Shown here one piece after another: positions 35,206 through 49,400 of a DNA stretch of 64,000 bases. Origin of the DNA: Bemisia tabaci. Lineage: Eukaryota; Arthropoda; Insecta; Hemiptera; Aleyrodidae. Location: NCBI RefSeq assembly GCF_918797505.1, contig NC_092793.1:76257912-76321911 (forward strand), given 5' to 3'. A program made the position numbers and the translations under genes. How positions within the stretch are numbered: the stretch's first letter is position 1; every line of letters starts with the position of its first letter. The notes beneath the pieces are model-generated. The model was not told where the DNA came from. It saw only the letters and a program-made list of their open reading frames with translations, and made no database searches.

Positions 35206-37539
35206 CATCCACTGCCACCATGTCTCACAAAAATGAACCAAACAGGATCCGAGATAGCATTTCAGGCCGCATCCAGTATATTGGATTTTTAAATTATGAA
35301 AATTTTTAATTCGGAATTCAAGGCTTCCGTCGAAAAATGCCACCTTGTACCGAGTTTCAAGAAACGTCCTGGAGTGTATTGATGGCGGCAACCGTGATCT
35401 TCTGGCATCAAGTCGAGGCGAAACTCTTGAAGGCGCTCTGAGCAACTATATCACCTCGGAAGTATTGCACAGTATCAGACGAAATTGAAGGCGCACTAAC
35501 GTAGGCAACTTGACTGGTAGTGTTTATCGTTCGATATGCGACTCTTGTTCGATCAATTTTTTTGAAACTCAGAACCACGTGGTATTTTTTGACGGATAAC
35601 CTGAATTTTAACTAAAATTTTCATAATTCAAAAATTCAAGATAGTGAATGTGGTCTAAGATGCTATCTCGGCACCTGTTCGATTCATTTTTGTGAGATTT
35701 GGGCAATGGATGCTTTTCACGTAGAGGTCGAATTTTCATTCAAAATTTTAAAATTCAAAAGTCGGAGATGGCGGATGTGGCCGAGAATGCTATCTTGGTG
35801 CCTTCGAAATTATCCGACTTTGAAATAGAGGTATCTATCCTTTTTAAGTTCAGTTTCAAATCGATGTACTCTCAGCTAACTTAAACCTCGATATCGGCTC
35901 GCTCTTCAACCGTTATGAAATGAATCTGTTTGTTTTGTTTGTATTTTTTTTTTTTTTTTTTAAATTATTCATGTATTTATTTTTATTTCATTTCCAACAA
36001 GAGTCGCATATCGCACAATCCATAGGACTCTACGGATGCCAGTGAATTTACATACGTTAGTGCGCCTTCAATTCCGTCTGATACTGTGCAATACTTCCGA
36101 GGTGGTATAGTTGCTCAGAGCGCCTTCAAGAGTATCGACTTGACTTGATGGCGGAAGATCACGATTGCCGCTGATATTACACTCTAACGCGTGCGCAGTT
36201 ACACATTTTCTCATTACCGACGGCGAGATAAAAAACATCTTTACCTCGATTTGCGACGTTGCAACTTTTTCACTGCCTATTTTGAATGAGTAAAAGAACA
36301 TGAAAACTTTAAAATCTGCCGTAATTTTTCCGAGATGTGACAAAATAGGTACATTACTTGGATTACATTTTGCAATAAGGAACCACTATTCCTGGCTCTC
36401 CCATCAAAGCACATATCTGATCTGCGTAGGGAAACCAATGGCATGTTGTTTCTAAAATGGGCCAAAAATAGTTGTCCCTTATTGCAAAATGTAATCCATT
36501 TGAATGTGCTGCTATCGAGCTGATCATAACAGTGATTGTCACTTACTACGTTACGGTGCCTTCTCTAGTACCTCTTCGGGCCCATTTACGTCCAGAGTTA
36601 TAACATTTCGGGTCTGTTTTTGTTCGTTCGAGGATTCCTAACTACCACTTCTTATTATCCTGTTTAATTTAAGCATAAAGTCTAGACATTAGACTGAAAT
36701 GAAACATTCAAATTCAACAGTCATTGTTTTTATCAGCTCGCTTGCAGCACATTCAAATAATGCTTTTTGTCATAACTCGGAAAAATTACCTACGGCAGAT
36801 TTTAAGTGTTCGCGTTCTTCTACCCGTTCAAAATAGGCAGTGAAAAAGTTGCAAATTGTGGTACCTATGTATGTATTTCATCTCTCCGTCGATGATGAGA
36901 AAATGTGTAAATCCACATGTTCTGGGGTGTAATGTCGGCGGCAGTCATGATCTTCTGCCATCAAGTCGAGGCGATACGCTTGAAGGCGCTCTGAGCAACT
37001 ATTCCACCTCGGAAGTATTGCACGGTATCAGACGAAATTGAAGGCGCACTAACGTAGGCAAATTGACTGGTAGCGTTTATCGCACGATCTGCGACTCCTG
37101 TTCGCTCGATTTTTTTAAAACTCGGTGCCAGGTGGCATTTTTTGACGGAAAACCTGATACAATATAAACTAGGCATGTTCCAATTATCGATTCATAATAA
37201 TTAGTCGAGCGCATAATAATTGATCACAGTAATCTATTTACAATTATCCGATTAATCGTCTAATCGATTGTTTGTTTATGATTAATCAGCAATTTGAGAT
37301 TATGTTAAAAAAACGTGTCCCAGCTCCAAAAAATCTAACATTCAAAAGATTTTAGTGGTCAATCTAGCCATTTTTAGCACTTTTCGAAAGCAGCGATTAA
37401 TTATCGATTATCGATTAATCGATTATTTTTCTGTCGATTGATCTCTCTTTCCCTCTCTTGTTTTTACAGCTTTTCTCCCAATTTTTGTGTCATTGTTTAA
37501 TGTCTTGATCGATTAGCTACATAGTTCGATTACCGATTA
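35206..37539. repeat. 2.33-kb composite repeat, copy B
   Basis: Collinear with 21157-23488, starting catccactgccaccatgtc and ending cgattaccgatta. Differences are scattered substitutions, a shorter poly-T tract and a few small indels. It has the same internal inverted module and nested palindromic MITE (36357-36499). Confidence 0.9.
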
Positions 37540-40476
37540 CCTGGGTCAGCCTAAGGTAACAGCAAAGACAAACACTACCTTATCAACAAGTAAATGTATG
37601 CCGCCTGAAGGCTTAAATGCTTAGCAATGTTTCAAAATTTCAGCTGACAACTTATTTCTTTCTTCACAAAGAGATGCATGTTTCACATGAAACATTTGAG
37701 AAAATTTTCTTCAAATTGTTAAGGTCATGTGCTACTGTCTTTGAGTAAATGAATGAATGGTCAAATGAAGCTTTGCAACGCAAATTAGTCTCTCTGGCTC
37801 TCTTCCATTATGAGAGGAAATAAAAACAGATTGTTATTTATGCCAGTGAAAATGGTTTTTATTGAGTTATCAATATGAGGGAAGCACAAATGAACTCGTG
37901 AAATAGAACAATTTAATCAGCATGACATGAAGCTCACATTACTGCTGTAGACACAATATTAAATAAAAGTTCACTTGCTCAAAGCAAGGAATCAATGTCG
38001 AGCCTACAAACTCCATTTTTTCAGACATAATACTTTTTATGTAAATAAGAAAACAAAGAATTTTAATTACTAAAAATTCAAGTGAAAATTCACTTGAATT
38101 CGGACATGCACCTCTTCCATTGATAACAAAAAACAGAAAATTTTACATACCTATTCAGTTAAATACTTGTACCGAGTTTGATACTAAAAGTTGATTATTT
38201 ACTTGACTTCCGCCATATATTACGTAACTAAAAGATGCAAAATTGGTCCCTGTAGTAAGCGCTTACTATAAAAGAAAATCAAAGAAGCAACCTTTTTTAA
38301 CCGTTCAAATTTTCTAAATCTTGCATTTTGGTAAAAAATGATAGCTGACGGCAGATGGTTGGCTAAAAATTTAAAAATGGCACATGAAGACTTACAGTAG
38401 TTCTATGACAGCTAAATACTAATACTAAAAACTTACAAGTACTTGTACTTAAAGACAAAAACAAAACAGATATGCGAAGTTGTTAACAAAACAAAGAAAA
38501 AACAAGAACTAAATACTAGCACAACCATGTTTTAAGCGACAAAATATCACATTTCACATAGAACTCAACAAGAACATTACCTTGGCAATGTTTACAAAAT
38601 GCAGATGAAGGCTTTATTAAAGAAAACTAGAAGATATTAAAAGAATTGGGAAGAGAAAGAGGTGAGATTCTGTCAAACTTTAGTCTGAGGAGTAAAATTA
38701 TCAGAGCAAACTAGTTGAAAGATAAAATGATCTAGAAACAGGCAAAAACGTCATGTTAGAAAATCGAATCACCCACCTCTCATCAATACCTGACTTTCGA
38801 GTAAAGAATCAAGACACAGCTGAAGAGAGTCTGTAATATTCTTTGAAACATTTCAGAACATTTTACTGCAGGATTTTTTTCATTGCACTGAGCAAATTTG
38901 AAAGAGTAAACCACAAGCCGAGGTGAGAAGTAAGCCTCTCGGCTTGTTTCCTCATTACGATTTCACGTAAAGCACACAGAACATATTAAAATCTCCCTAA
39001 ATTGTGTCATAGAGAAAGAGTAACATTTCTTTCCTACAACATATACGATACATTCAAACTTCCTGCCTGCGAAAAAACCATAATCAACGGAGGTTACATT
39101 AGCCATTGACAACACCCTATACGTTAAGCAAATGACAGGAGCTCAGTTTAATAGCTATTCTTTTTCCTCCTCTGATACATGGTGCCTCTAAGCTTGTCAA
39201 ATAAAAGTCACCACACAGGAAAGTTCTTTTATTGTATAACATACTGAAAGTAGTTTAGAGCTCGATTTGACTAGAATAAACATGGGCACTTTCAGAAAGA
39301 ACACTGTGTATATCCTCAATTATGAGTTGATGACTTTGAAAAGTTTAAGTGCATCTGTCGTATTCTCTGTAACATTCCGATGAGAAAACATAAATTCTGG
39401 CGCAATAGGTATTCTATCTTTTACCATGTCTAGGGGTCCATTTTCTAATAAAGATCAGCTTAAATTGATTTCAAAGAGGGAGGAATCCCTTATGTTCCAA
39501 AGATGAGGTCCAACAACCTATTTTCTAAAGATCTCTCTTTATCCGTGGGTATAGGGTAGCTGGAAGAGATTTTATGCCAAAGCATTCAAAATTGAGCAAT
39601 AAACATATCTATCGTGATAAAATGCATCTCTGCTCACAAATAAATAGAGGCTTCCTGGACATCAGAAAATGTAAAACGACCTTTCGCACAGATATTCACT
39701 CTTACTGGTTGTTTTAACATAATTTTTTTTAGAATATTCATATACAGTCCAAACAGACATCTTTAGCCTATTGCAAGAGTGCTAAAAAGGGCCTTTTATA
39801 CTAAACATACGACTAAAAACAAAACTAAATATACAATCCAGGGTGGTGGGCCTTTTACTTCACTTTAAAAGTTACTATTTTTACTATCTCTCGGTTGAAT
39901 TGATCTACAAATTTAAAAAATTGGCCTGCTTCATGCAAAATCAGCCTAACTAAATTTTACGTTACCTAATTCCCCCTCAAATTATATTTTTCCGACCGAA
40001 AAGGAAACAACATATGGCTTTGAAACAATCCATAAATTTCCTCCTGATTATGATAAATACACTGATGAAATTCAAACTCGGAGTGTTCCATATTTTTCTG
40101 TTAAACAAATAGGTAATCTATGATGCAGCTGATTTAATTTTGAGTAAGGTTGGCTTGATTAACCTTGATGTTATCAAGGCAGCAGATCATGCGCTACTAA
40201 AACTACCATGTCTCCTCAGGGAACTGGTATACAGCAAAAAAATAATTTCAATGTATATTTGTTTGAAACATTTTCTAGATAATATGAAGAACTTGGACTT
40301 AGTCTCACCTGCATCATTCATTTCCCTCCAGTAAAATTGGATAATAAAGGCCTTTGCAGGGGCGTGAATTGAGCTAAATACTAGTATTTACTTTGAGCAT
40401 ATCATTAGATCTGCAAAAATCACCGACTACAAAGGATCAAGCAAGGTTACGAAGCATTACAATTGGAGGCATTTAA
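37540..40476 (-). other. Probable 3' UTR of the SLC7 transporter
   Basis: There is no other gene between the stop codon (40479-40477, minus strand) and block B. A minus-strand AATAAA at 37863-37858 would give a ~2.6-kb 3' UTR. A perfect 12-bp-arm hairpin (aattcaagtgaa, loop aa) is at 38075-38100. Confidence 0.4.
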
Positions 40477-43400
40477 TTACAGGATGAGGTCACTGGGGGA
40501 ATCATCATGGTTTAGAGTGTTATATCCACTGCTCCTCCGTCTCTCAGCCTGGATTGCAGCCAATCTTAGTGAACTGTGAGTTATACCGTAGGAGAAGTAG
40601 ATTATGAAACCTGCCAACAAGATGCAATGGTAAAATGATAGACAATGATATAAAATAACATATTGACAGTGAAACTTCGGATGCGGGCATCTCGGTTTGC
40701 GGTGTTGCAAACTTCCTGCCATACTTAATCTTTTTAATAGGAAACTACTCGACGTCATTTCTTGAAAACTCAGGTGATTTTCCCTCTCTAAGTGAAGGAT
40801 CTTTTGTGGAAATTTCAAGCCATGAGGTCGGTTTGGTCTTGATTTAAAAAATGAAATAAGACTAGAGATTTTGAAACATTGCAATCTAGAAGCGCGTGTG
40901 TGCAGTTTGACCGTCCATATAGTATTAAAATATGCACAAGTGTAACAATAACGACACTTCCATTAATTTCTTGAGTTGATTACAAAACTGAGTCAACGCA
41001 AAGCGCAGATTGACATTTTGTCAAATTTCTTTTTTCTGTAATTTAAAGTTTTCATTCAGATATTTGCACTACAGGAGCAAATCAAGCGATTGACACTCCC
41101 CCCCCCAAGAAAAAACCTCTGAGTGTTCACAATTTGATCTCCACAGGCTGGTCATGCAGTCAGCAACTATCATCGAACAAAGTCAGGAGGCCTTAAAATA
41201 GCTGTAATATGGATGATAGGAACTTACCGACAAAAAGCCAAGAGAGGAACCTGATCCACGTGTCCACGTCCAAGAGCAACATCAGATACAGGTTGAACAT
41301 AACGCTAATCGCTGGTAAAATCGGCACAAATGGGACCTGCAAAAGACACATTTAGAAGTTACTAGGCTTTAGCATCTCTTTTATTTTGAATGTATCAAGG
41401 TGTAAAGGTTTTGAGCATCAGCCTCCATATTCTGTCTGAAAATTTGGGGGAAGAAGGGTTCCAGTATTGATTGCTCAATCAATTCACAAAGTTCCAGGAG
41501 AGAGAGGCAAAATATATTTTTTGCATCGTGTTCTTTCCAGATTTGACTCACAAGCAAAAATTAGCGTTTTCTTTACCCATCGATTCAAATTTTTTTCTCA
41601 TCAAACAAACCGAAGCTTACACTTGAGCCAAAATGGGTAACAAAATTGATCAAAGGGTGCTTTACGATTAATTTATTTTTTATTCTAGCCTGCGGAAGTT
41701 TTCTTGAATAGTTTAGGAGTGTGTACTAAGCAAGAGATATTGTAGATTTTGGTGGAGCAGATTTACAGTTATTTGTTGGGCGGCCAATATTTCAGTGGCC
41801 GATCTGACTTAAATTGATGTTGATTTTTCTGCCTGAAGAATGTTTAAATTCGCAGATTTTTAAGTACACTAAACATGCTATTTTCTTATTTACAAGTTAA
41901 TTTTGGACTTCGTAAGCATAGCTAAAAAGTTTGGTGTGAAACTGTAATGGTAGAACAAGCTTAGCGTGCTTCAATTCTTCCCTTATTTAGTGGTTCATTC
42001 TGCACCTACGACACTGTAATCTAAATTCGTTTGATTTTAGCATGGATTTTTTGACGCTTGAGAAAAAGTTGAACATGTAAGAATTGGAAGAATGAGATTA
42101 CCTTAAACTGAAGCTCAACCAGGGATTTAGGTTGAAGACTTATTGAGAGCAGCAGGAGAGCCATTGCTGCCATTGTGATTGTCATGTATACTACAAAAGT
42201 TGATGAATCCAGAGATGTGTTGTAATTGGTCAGCGAAATTAGTAACATGGAGAGAATAACTGAAAAATTGAAACTGACAGTGTTATCTTCTTCATCTAAT
42301 ATAAATGACAAGGATACAAGTGAAAAGTTCTCTGTTATAACTAAAAACTTTTATGTATGGCGTCAGGAAAGGCAGTGGATGCACGTTACCAACAATTTGA
42401 CTTATCTAAGGAGATATCAATGACTAAAATCTGAGGCCGTACGTCCCAAATGCGGTACTTCCATATTTACAGTTCATATTTTTATACTTGGAAAGAAAAT
42501 GAGCTACATACATAGGTTGGAATTTTTTAGAGATTATGATGGATAGTTTTTCAATTGAAAAATAAACTGATGTCATTAACTGAAACGTGGGAGTTTATCC
42601 ATTCATCAATAATTATTAATTTTCATAAGATTCAGAAGATAAACTGAAGAAAATTTGTGAAAATTGAGTGACTACTGAAAACAGTAATGTGTTAATACAG
42701 TAGCAAATGTGGCCAAAAGAGGAGAGAAAGTTCAAAACCAAATTAAACATGAAGAGAAAATGGCAAATGTATGTTTCTTGGTCAATAAAATAAAGTGATG
42801 TGACATCAAGGGAACAAGCTACGTTTGAACGACAACGTACATGCTACTTCGTTGCTCATTGCCAGCAATACTGTTGGTTAGCTAAGGTACCCATTTGGTA
42901 CCTACTAAACTGACTAATTGGAAATGAAGGAGATAACAGTCCTATTTGAAAGTTTTTAAATAGAACACTTCATTAAATTCATACCGACAAATTGGATCAC
43001 CTCACTTGTGATACCTAAGTTATGGCATTAGGCTGAAGGATGTCTTTTTTCAATTTTCTAGTAGATCTCTATAATCTAGTAGATCAATTAACTTCAGTAC
43101 TGTGAATTTTAAAAAAAAAAAAAAAAAAAAAATCCAATCTTTGACAGGTTTTTAAATCGTCACTCTTTTTCCCATAACTTAAAAAATTGCTGGAGGCATA
43201 TATGTTGAGTTACATTAAAAGAATTGGTAAAGAGCTTTTTGTACCAACAACAGGTCATAAAATTTAGAGATCTCTATTTGCAATAATTCTAAAAGAATGA
43301 TTATTTGTTTGACTTGACTTGACTTGACCTGTTGAAGTAAACAATTGAAGACTAAGCTTGATATACTGACCAAAAATAATAGTTTCAACGGTAACAATTG

Positions 43401-46400
43401 CACTGGACAGGTAGGTGGGCCGCATATTGTTGTTCCAATTTATGAGCTGCGAAAAAACCTTTTGGAAAGTAATTTTTTCACCAAGAGTGGTCAATCTAGT
43501 GGACTCTACATACTCTGGATGAATTAAAACTGAATTTTCGTCCGGTTCATCTCGATACCTGGAAGAGGAAATTAATAATCAGAATCTAAGGTGACACCAA
43601 TTCAATGAATTTCAAAATGTTTTATTTTTTAAAAGCTCAAATCCTGGAAAATTAGATTTCCTTACTACGATTGAAGCTTTGATAGATTAAAGACTTTAGA
43701 GAGCCAAGTCAATCGAGGCACATGCAACAGTAAATCAAGATTTTTTGGGGAAAAAATTGATTACCTACTATTTCCACTGTCAAATCAGATTTTAGGGGAA
43801 AAAGAGACAGGAAATTAGGGATAAAACCGAGTTTTCTCGTTGAATGATTATGGAATCTAGATTTTGCTGAGATGAAAATAAGATATTCAAATAAAGGACT
43901 ACCTACATTAATTATTCATACACTTATAATTCATATTTTGATCCATCTAGGAATGATTAAAATTAAGCTACGATTGAAAATCTGTTTGCTTTTCTTTAAA
44001 GCACAATTGAATCGATAAAATCACATGCAATGAGGAAAAGTTCCTCTTTGTACTTGGATTGTTCCTGCTAAAATTTTGAAAACTACTGTTTTATCTGTTT
44101 GATCACATTGAGTTCCTGGAGTTTTCTACTTGTTTCACAATATAAGTCCATCAGGTTTCTTTAAGTTTTTGCTTTTAAAAAAATAGATACAAAAAAGTAA
44201 TTAAATTAAACAGCACCGTTAAAATACAAGGCATCCCAAATGAAATGCTAAAAAACTTTAAGAATCAATTCCTCAGACCTATAGAAGACTGTTTTGGTCT
44301 ATGACATTTTTTCGTCTGACCCATTTCAAAAAATTTTTTCGAGGAACACCCCTCCCTCTCCAATCTCCATGGTTTTAGTTTTTACTTTTTTCTATAAAGA
44401 ACATATAAATCCCAATACCTGTCAGCCTTATTTTTCTTGTCGTTTTGTTGATAACTAAATTATGGCTACATTACTATGGCTACGATTTAAGACATCAATT
44501 TTTTTCGGGAGACTTTGAGGGGCCACATTCCCCCTTAAAGTAACTAAAAAAAAGAATATCTTGGAGCATTATAGTATCATTTTGGTCTAAAAAAGATGTA
44601 GGACACCCTTTACTTGCACATTAAAATACAAAAGTAAAAAGAGAGAGAGAAAATAAAAAAGACAAACCTCAAAATTAGAACACAAACAGCGACAAGTGTA
44701 AATGCCAGCAAAGTTCCAATGGACATCAAATCAACCAGCTGCTTGAGATTAAAGATACCTCCCAACACTCCTGAAACCATCAGACAAACATAATCAAAGC
44801 TCAATTTCAAAATTATTATATTTCTCAAACTTTGGTACTTCTTGCTTCTGAGCAAATGAGGAGCTACAACTTTTGGCTCATCCATATAAGCACGTTTCTG
44901 CATGAGAAAACTAATGACACTTATGTTGTTTTCGAGAGAGTCAAAAATAGCAGTTTCTTATTGACAACTGTGATCTGAATAATGTGTAATGAACAGCCAT
45001 TAGAATTCAGCCGACGAGTAAAAGATAAATGCCTACTTACCAGCAATAATGGATGTGACCAGTGTTGCGGTGAAGGGTGTTCCAAAAGCTGGATGAACAG
45101 ATGCCAGGAACTTATACATCAACCCATCATTTGCCATTGAATAAACAACCCGAGGAATTGGCAGGAGTGCCCCAATCAAACTGGAAAATGAATGAGACTT
45201 CGGTTCAACTTTTATCAAGGATAAAAAAATTAAAATTCTTCTTTTCCTTCTTGGGGGCTGTTCCTGTGTGATCCTGAAAATTGGATTTGTTTAAACCTTC
45301 CCCTTCAGCTCCTCATTCAGACAATCAGACATCTCATCAGACATTTGCAAATTATAGGTCTCTTTTTGAATTTAAAATAAAATCATCAAATAAATTATGC
45401 TGCGTTGGAAACCTAGACATGTTATTTTGTTTATGTTTCTCACTCATCGTCACTTCTTGTGATGATTAAAAATAAAAGATTGAAGTGAATCCTTTACCTG
45501 GCAAAGGTTCCAACTATGCCTCCAACAGTGACAATCCATTGAACCCAAGGCCACCCAAGTTGACTGAAGACATATGGTAATGGAGCATTGACATCCTAGA
45601 ATAGAAAAGTACAAAGATTACTTCAGAAAATAAAATACAGTAGCATTAACAAGTATTACTGCAGTCAGAGAAAAACAATTTCAAAACATTATAATGTAAC
45701 TTTGAACTCACTGATAGACTGCTTCTCACTTTTTATACGAAAGGCGAATAATGCTTTTACTTCATGGAGACGGAAACTTAGAGAAATAATCTGCTCTCAA
45801 GGATAAGTTTTTCATCAATCATTCACTTCAAAAAAAAAAAAAAATCTTGGATCCCACTTACAAACTTGATTTACAGAGGGAAATATGAACGACAAGTTTC
45901 CGAATGGCACAATAAATTTCTTTTGAACTGAAATTTTGCTAAAATATATTGTAATTTCATATTTCATTGTAATTTTCATTAATTTTTTCATGTATTGTAA
46001 TTTAACATACATTATATATTTCGACGGTGCAAGTCGGCAATCACATAACTCGTTTGCGGTGTCTGAAAATCTCCGCAACTATGTTATTTTTTTAAAGGAG
46101 AACAAATGGACATGATTCCTTGCAGTTTTTGCAGAATTTTCCTCGCACATTGAAGAAAAATCACTGCAGTTTTAAGGAATTAGCGTTGAGTAGTTTTCCG
46201 TTAAAAGAATAAAGTATGACAGGAAGTCCGCGACGTCGCAAATCGAGTTATGTGATTGCCGACTTTCACCGTCGATTTGTAATTTCATTCAAACAGGACT
46301 GAATAATCTGTTTTAAAAGTATTCGTGGAATTCCTATAAACTTTCTTCAGAAAATTTCCTTAAATTGATAGCAATTTTTATTGAAAGCAGTATTTGAAGA

Positions 46401-49400
46401 TAAACGAGCGTACCTGTAAATAGTAAGGCCACATTAGGGTCAAAACAGTAGCAACTCCACAATACAAAATACAAATGATAGTCAACGAGAGAATTATTGA
46501 CAAGGGTAGAGCTTTTTGTGGGTTCTCTACCTCCTCACCTACAAAAACAAAACACCATCGTTAATTACGCTTTAGGCAGTGAAAACTTCTAAACTTGTTC
46601 CTTTAAACTGTGTGTAAAATGCTTTTATTAGCTTTGTGACGTTCTATTAGAGAAAACGGACTATTTTAAATTTGCTCAACTTGTACGGCGAAGACTATGT
46701 CATTTCCTTAAAAAATTGGATATCATAAAAGTGAATTGAGGCATCAAGCGGTTGATATTTCATTTGGTGAAATACTGTCCTGAAAGGAGAATGCTACAAC
46801 TTTTCCGTCAATCTCTTGGCAACAGTCTATTGTTGCAAACACAAGCGTATTTTATTCAAAAAAAGAACTTAAATTCTTCATTCCAACTTGGTAAAAAATT
46901 TGTGTAGTTAGTGTAGTGAAAAAAAAACCCATTAAAATATTTCCCTTTCATCTACTGACTGGAACTAAAAACTTACCTGTGGTGGTAATACAATCGAAAC
47001 CAACAAATCCATAGAAACATGTTGCTGCTCCTGCTATTGCACCTGTGACACCATACGGAAAGAAACCACCAACGCCAAAACCAGGGGGCACTTCTGGAGG
47101 CTTCAATGCCCAGTTGTGAAAGTTAGCTACAATCATAACAAAGGACTGATTGATAACTTGATGCATGATTAATTTTCCAGACAGAGAATCACCAATCATT
47201 AGAGGTAAATTAACGGAAGTTATAAAAAGCTCAAGCTCAAAAAGTTGTTTGCATTACGTGAAACATATTCTAAAGTTTAGAAGGTGGACCGTCACCTAAA
47301 CTTTAGAGCAAAACGGATGGAAAAGGACCCTACAACAAAACAGCCAAATCGGCCTAAACACGGAATCGTACGATTTTCTCAGGGATGATAGAGGGTCTTC
47401 CCAGACACTCAAAACTGGTCATATTTTTTGCCTAACTCCCAGGGAAAAGGGGGGAGAGGGGGTCAAAGTCAAAACCTTTAAATTAGCATAACTTCTCAAC
47501 GGTTTGTCGTAGAAAGATGATCTTGGTGTCAAAATTTCCAGAAAAATGAGAGCTTTCAGAATATATGTATGAAATTGATTAAATTTTAAAATTTGACCCA
47601 CTTTTGGGGCATTTTACAAGGTCCCCCTTTCGTAAATTTTCGTTTTTTGAGATTTTCGGTTGTTCGGTTCGCACGGATCAAAACAAAAACAATTTCAAAT
47701 AAGAGTAGAGCGTTTAAGCTTTAAAAGAAGCCCAAGATGATCTTGGGGAAATGATTAGAAGCGGAGTTATGAGTCTTCAAAGTTGACGCGGCGCGCGGGA
47801 ACCTTGTATGTTCCGAGTCTCAAGGTCACCTGCGCGCCCCGGATTGCCTGCAGGTTGCAAGTTTTTGTGTTTTTATGCCTCTGTAGGTCATTTTTAATGT
47901 AAATCATTCAATGAAGATAGAATAATCGAAATTTTTTAATTTTACGGGAGGAGCGAGAGGGGGCTTAGAGTATCAACCATTATGTCCATCATACCTCATT
48001 AAACATTTGCTGACGATGACGATTCTGCTCTTATAATTTAGAGGAAACCATGGACCCTCAGTTCAAATATACGTATGATCCATACAGAACTGAACCATTT
48101 AGAAATTATAACCCATTGATGCCAAATTTTGGGGTACCCCTAATTTTAAAATATTTTAATTGAGCTATAAGCTACAGCGCTTGACGGAACTCACATGGTA
48201 AAGCCAAATAGTTTCTCGTTGAAGCAGACGAGCTTTGAGCTTCAAAACAAGTCTCAGTTATTCTTGAGGGGGCTATTTGAAACGCAGTTAAAATTTTTTG
48301 ACGTTAATGTGGTGTGCCTCGCCGAAGGCCCATTGTGTAAAATTAAAAAATTCTAATTAAACTATCTTCATTGAATGATTTACATTAAAAATGACCTACA
48401 GAAGCATAAAAACACAAAAACTTGCAACCTGCAGGCAATCCGGGGCGCGCAGGTGACCTTGAGACTCGGAACATACAAGGTTCCCGCGCGCCGCGTCAAC
48501 TTTGAAGACTCATAACTCCGCTTCTAATAATTTCCCTAAGATCATCTTGGGCTTCTTTTAAAGCTTAAACGCTCTACTTTTATTTGAAATTGTTTTTGTT
48601 TTGATCCGTGCGAACCGAACAACCGAAAATCTCAAAAAACGAAAATTTACGAAAGGGGGACCTTGTAAAATGCCCTAAAAGTGGGTCAAATTTTAAAATT
48701 TAATTAATTTCATACATATATTCTGAAAGCTCTCATTTTTTTGGAAATTTTGACACCAAGATCATCTTTCTACGACAAACCGTTGAGAAGTTATGCTAAT
48801 TTAAAGGTTTTGACTTTGACCCCCTCTCCCCCTTTTCCCTGGGAGTTAGGCAAAAAATATGACCAGTTTTGAGTGTCTGGGCACTTCTGGAGGCTTCAAT
48901 GCCCAGTTGTGAAAGTTAGCTACAATCATAACAAAGGACTGATTGATAACTTGATGCATGATTAATTTTCCAGACAGAGAATCACCAATCATTAGAGGTA
49001 AATTAACGGAAGTTATAAAAAGCTCAAGCTCAAAAAGTTGTTTGCATTACGTGAAACATATTCTAAAGTTTAGAAGGTGGACCGTCACCTAAACTTTAGA
49101 GCAAAACGGATGGAAAAGGACCCTACAACAAAACAGCCAAATCGGCCTAAACACAGAATCGTACGATTTTCTCAGGGATGATAGAGGGTCTTCCCAGACA
49201 CTCAAAACTGGTCATATTTTTTGCCTAACTCCCAGGGAAAAGGGGGGAGAGGGGGTCAAAGTCAAAACCTTTAAATTAGCATAACTTCTCAACGGTTTGT
49301 CGTAGAAAGATGATCTTGGTGTCAAAATTTCCAGAAAAATGAGAGCTTTCAGAATATATGTATGAAATTGATTAAATTTTAAAATTTGACCCACTTTTGG

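Noticed and set aside
47419..47601. Identical 60-codon open frames at 47419 and 49212
   Set aside because: They are the same foldback arm duplicated, with no protein similarity recognised.
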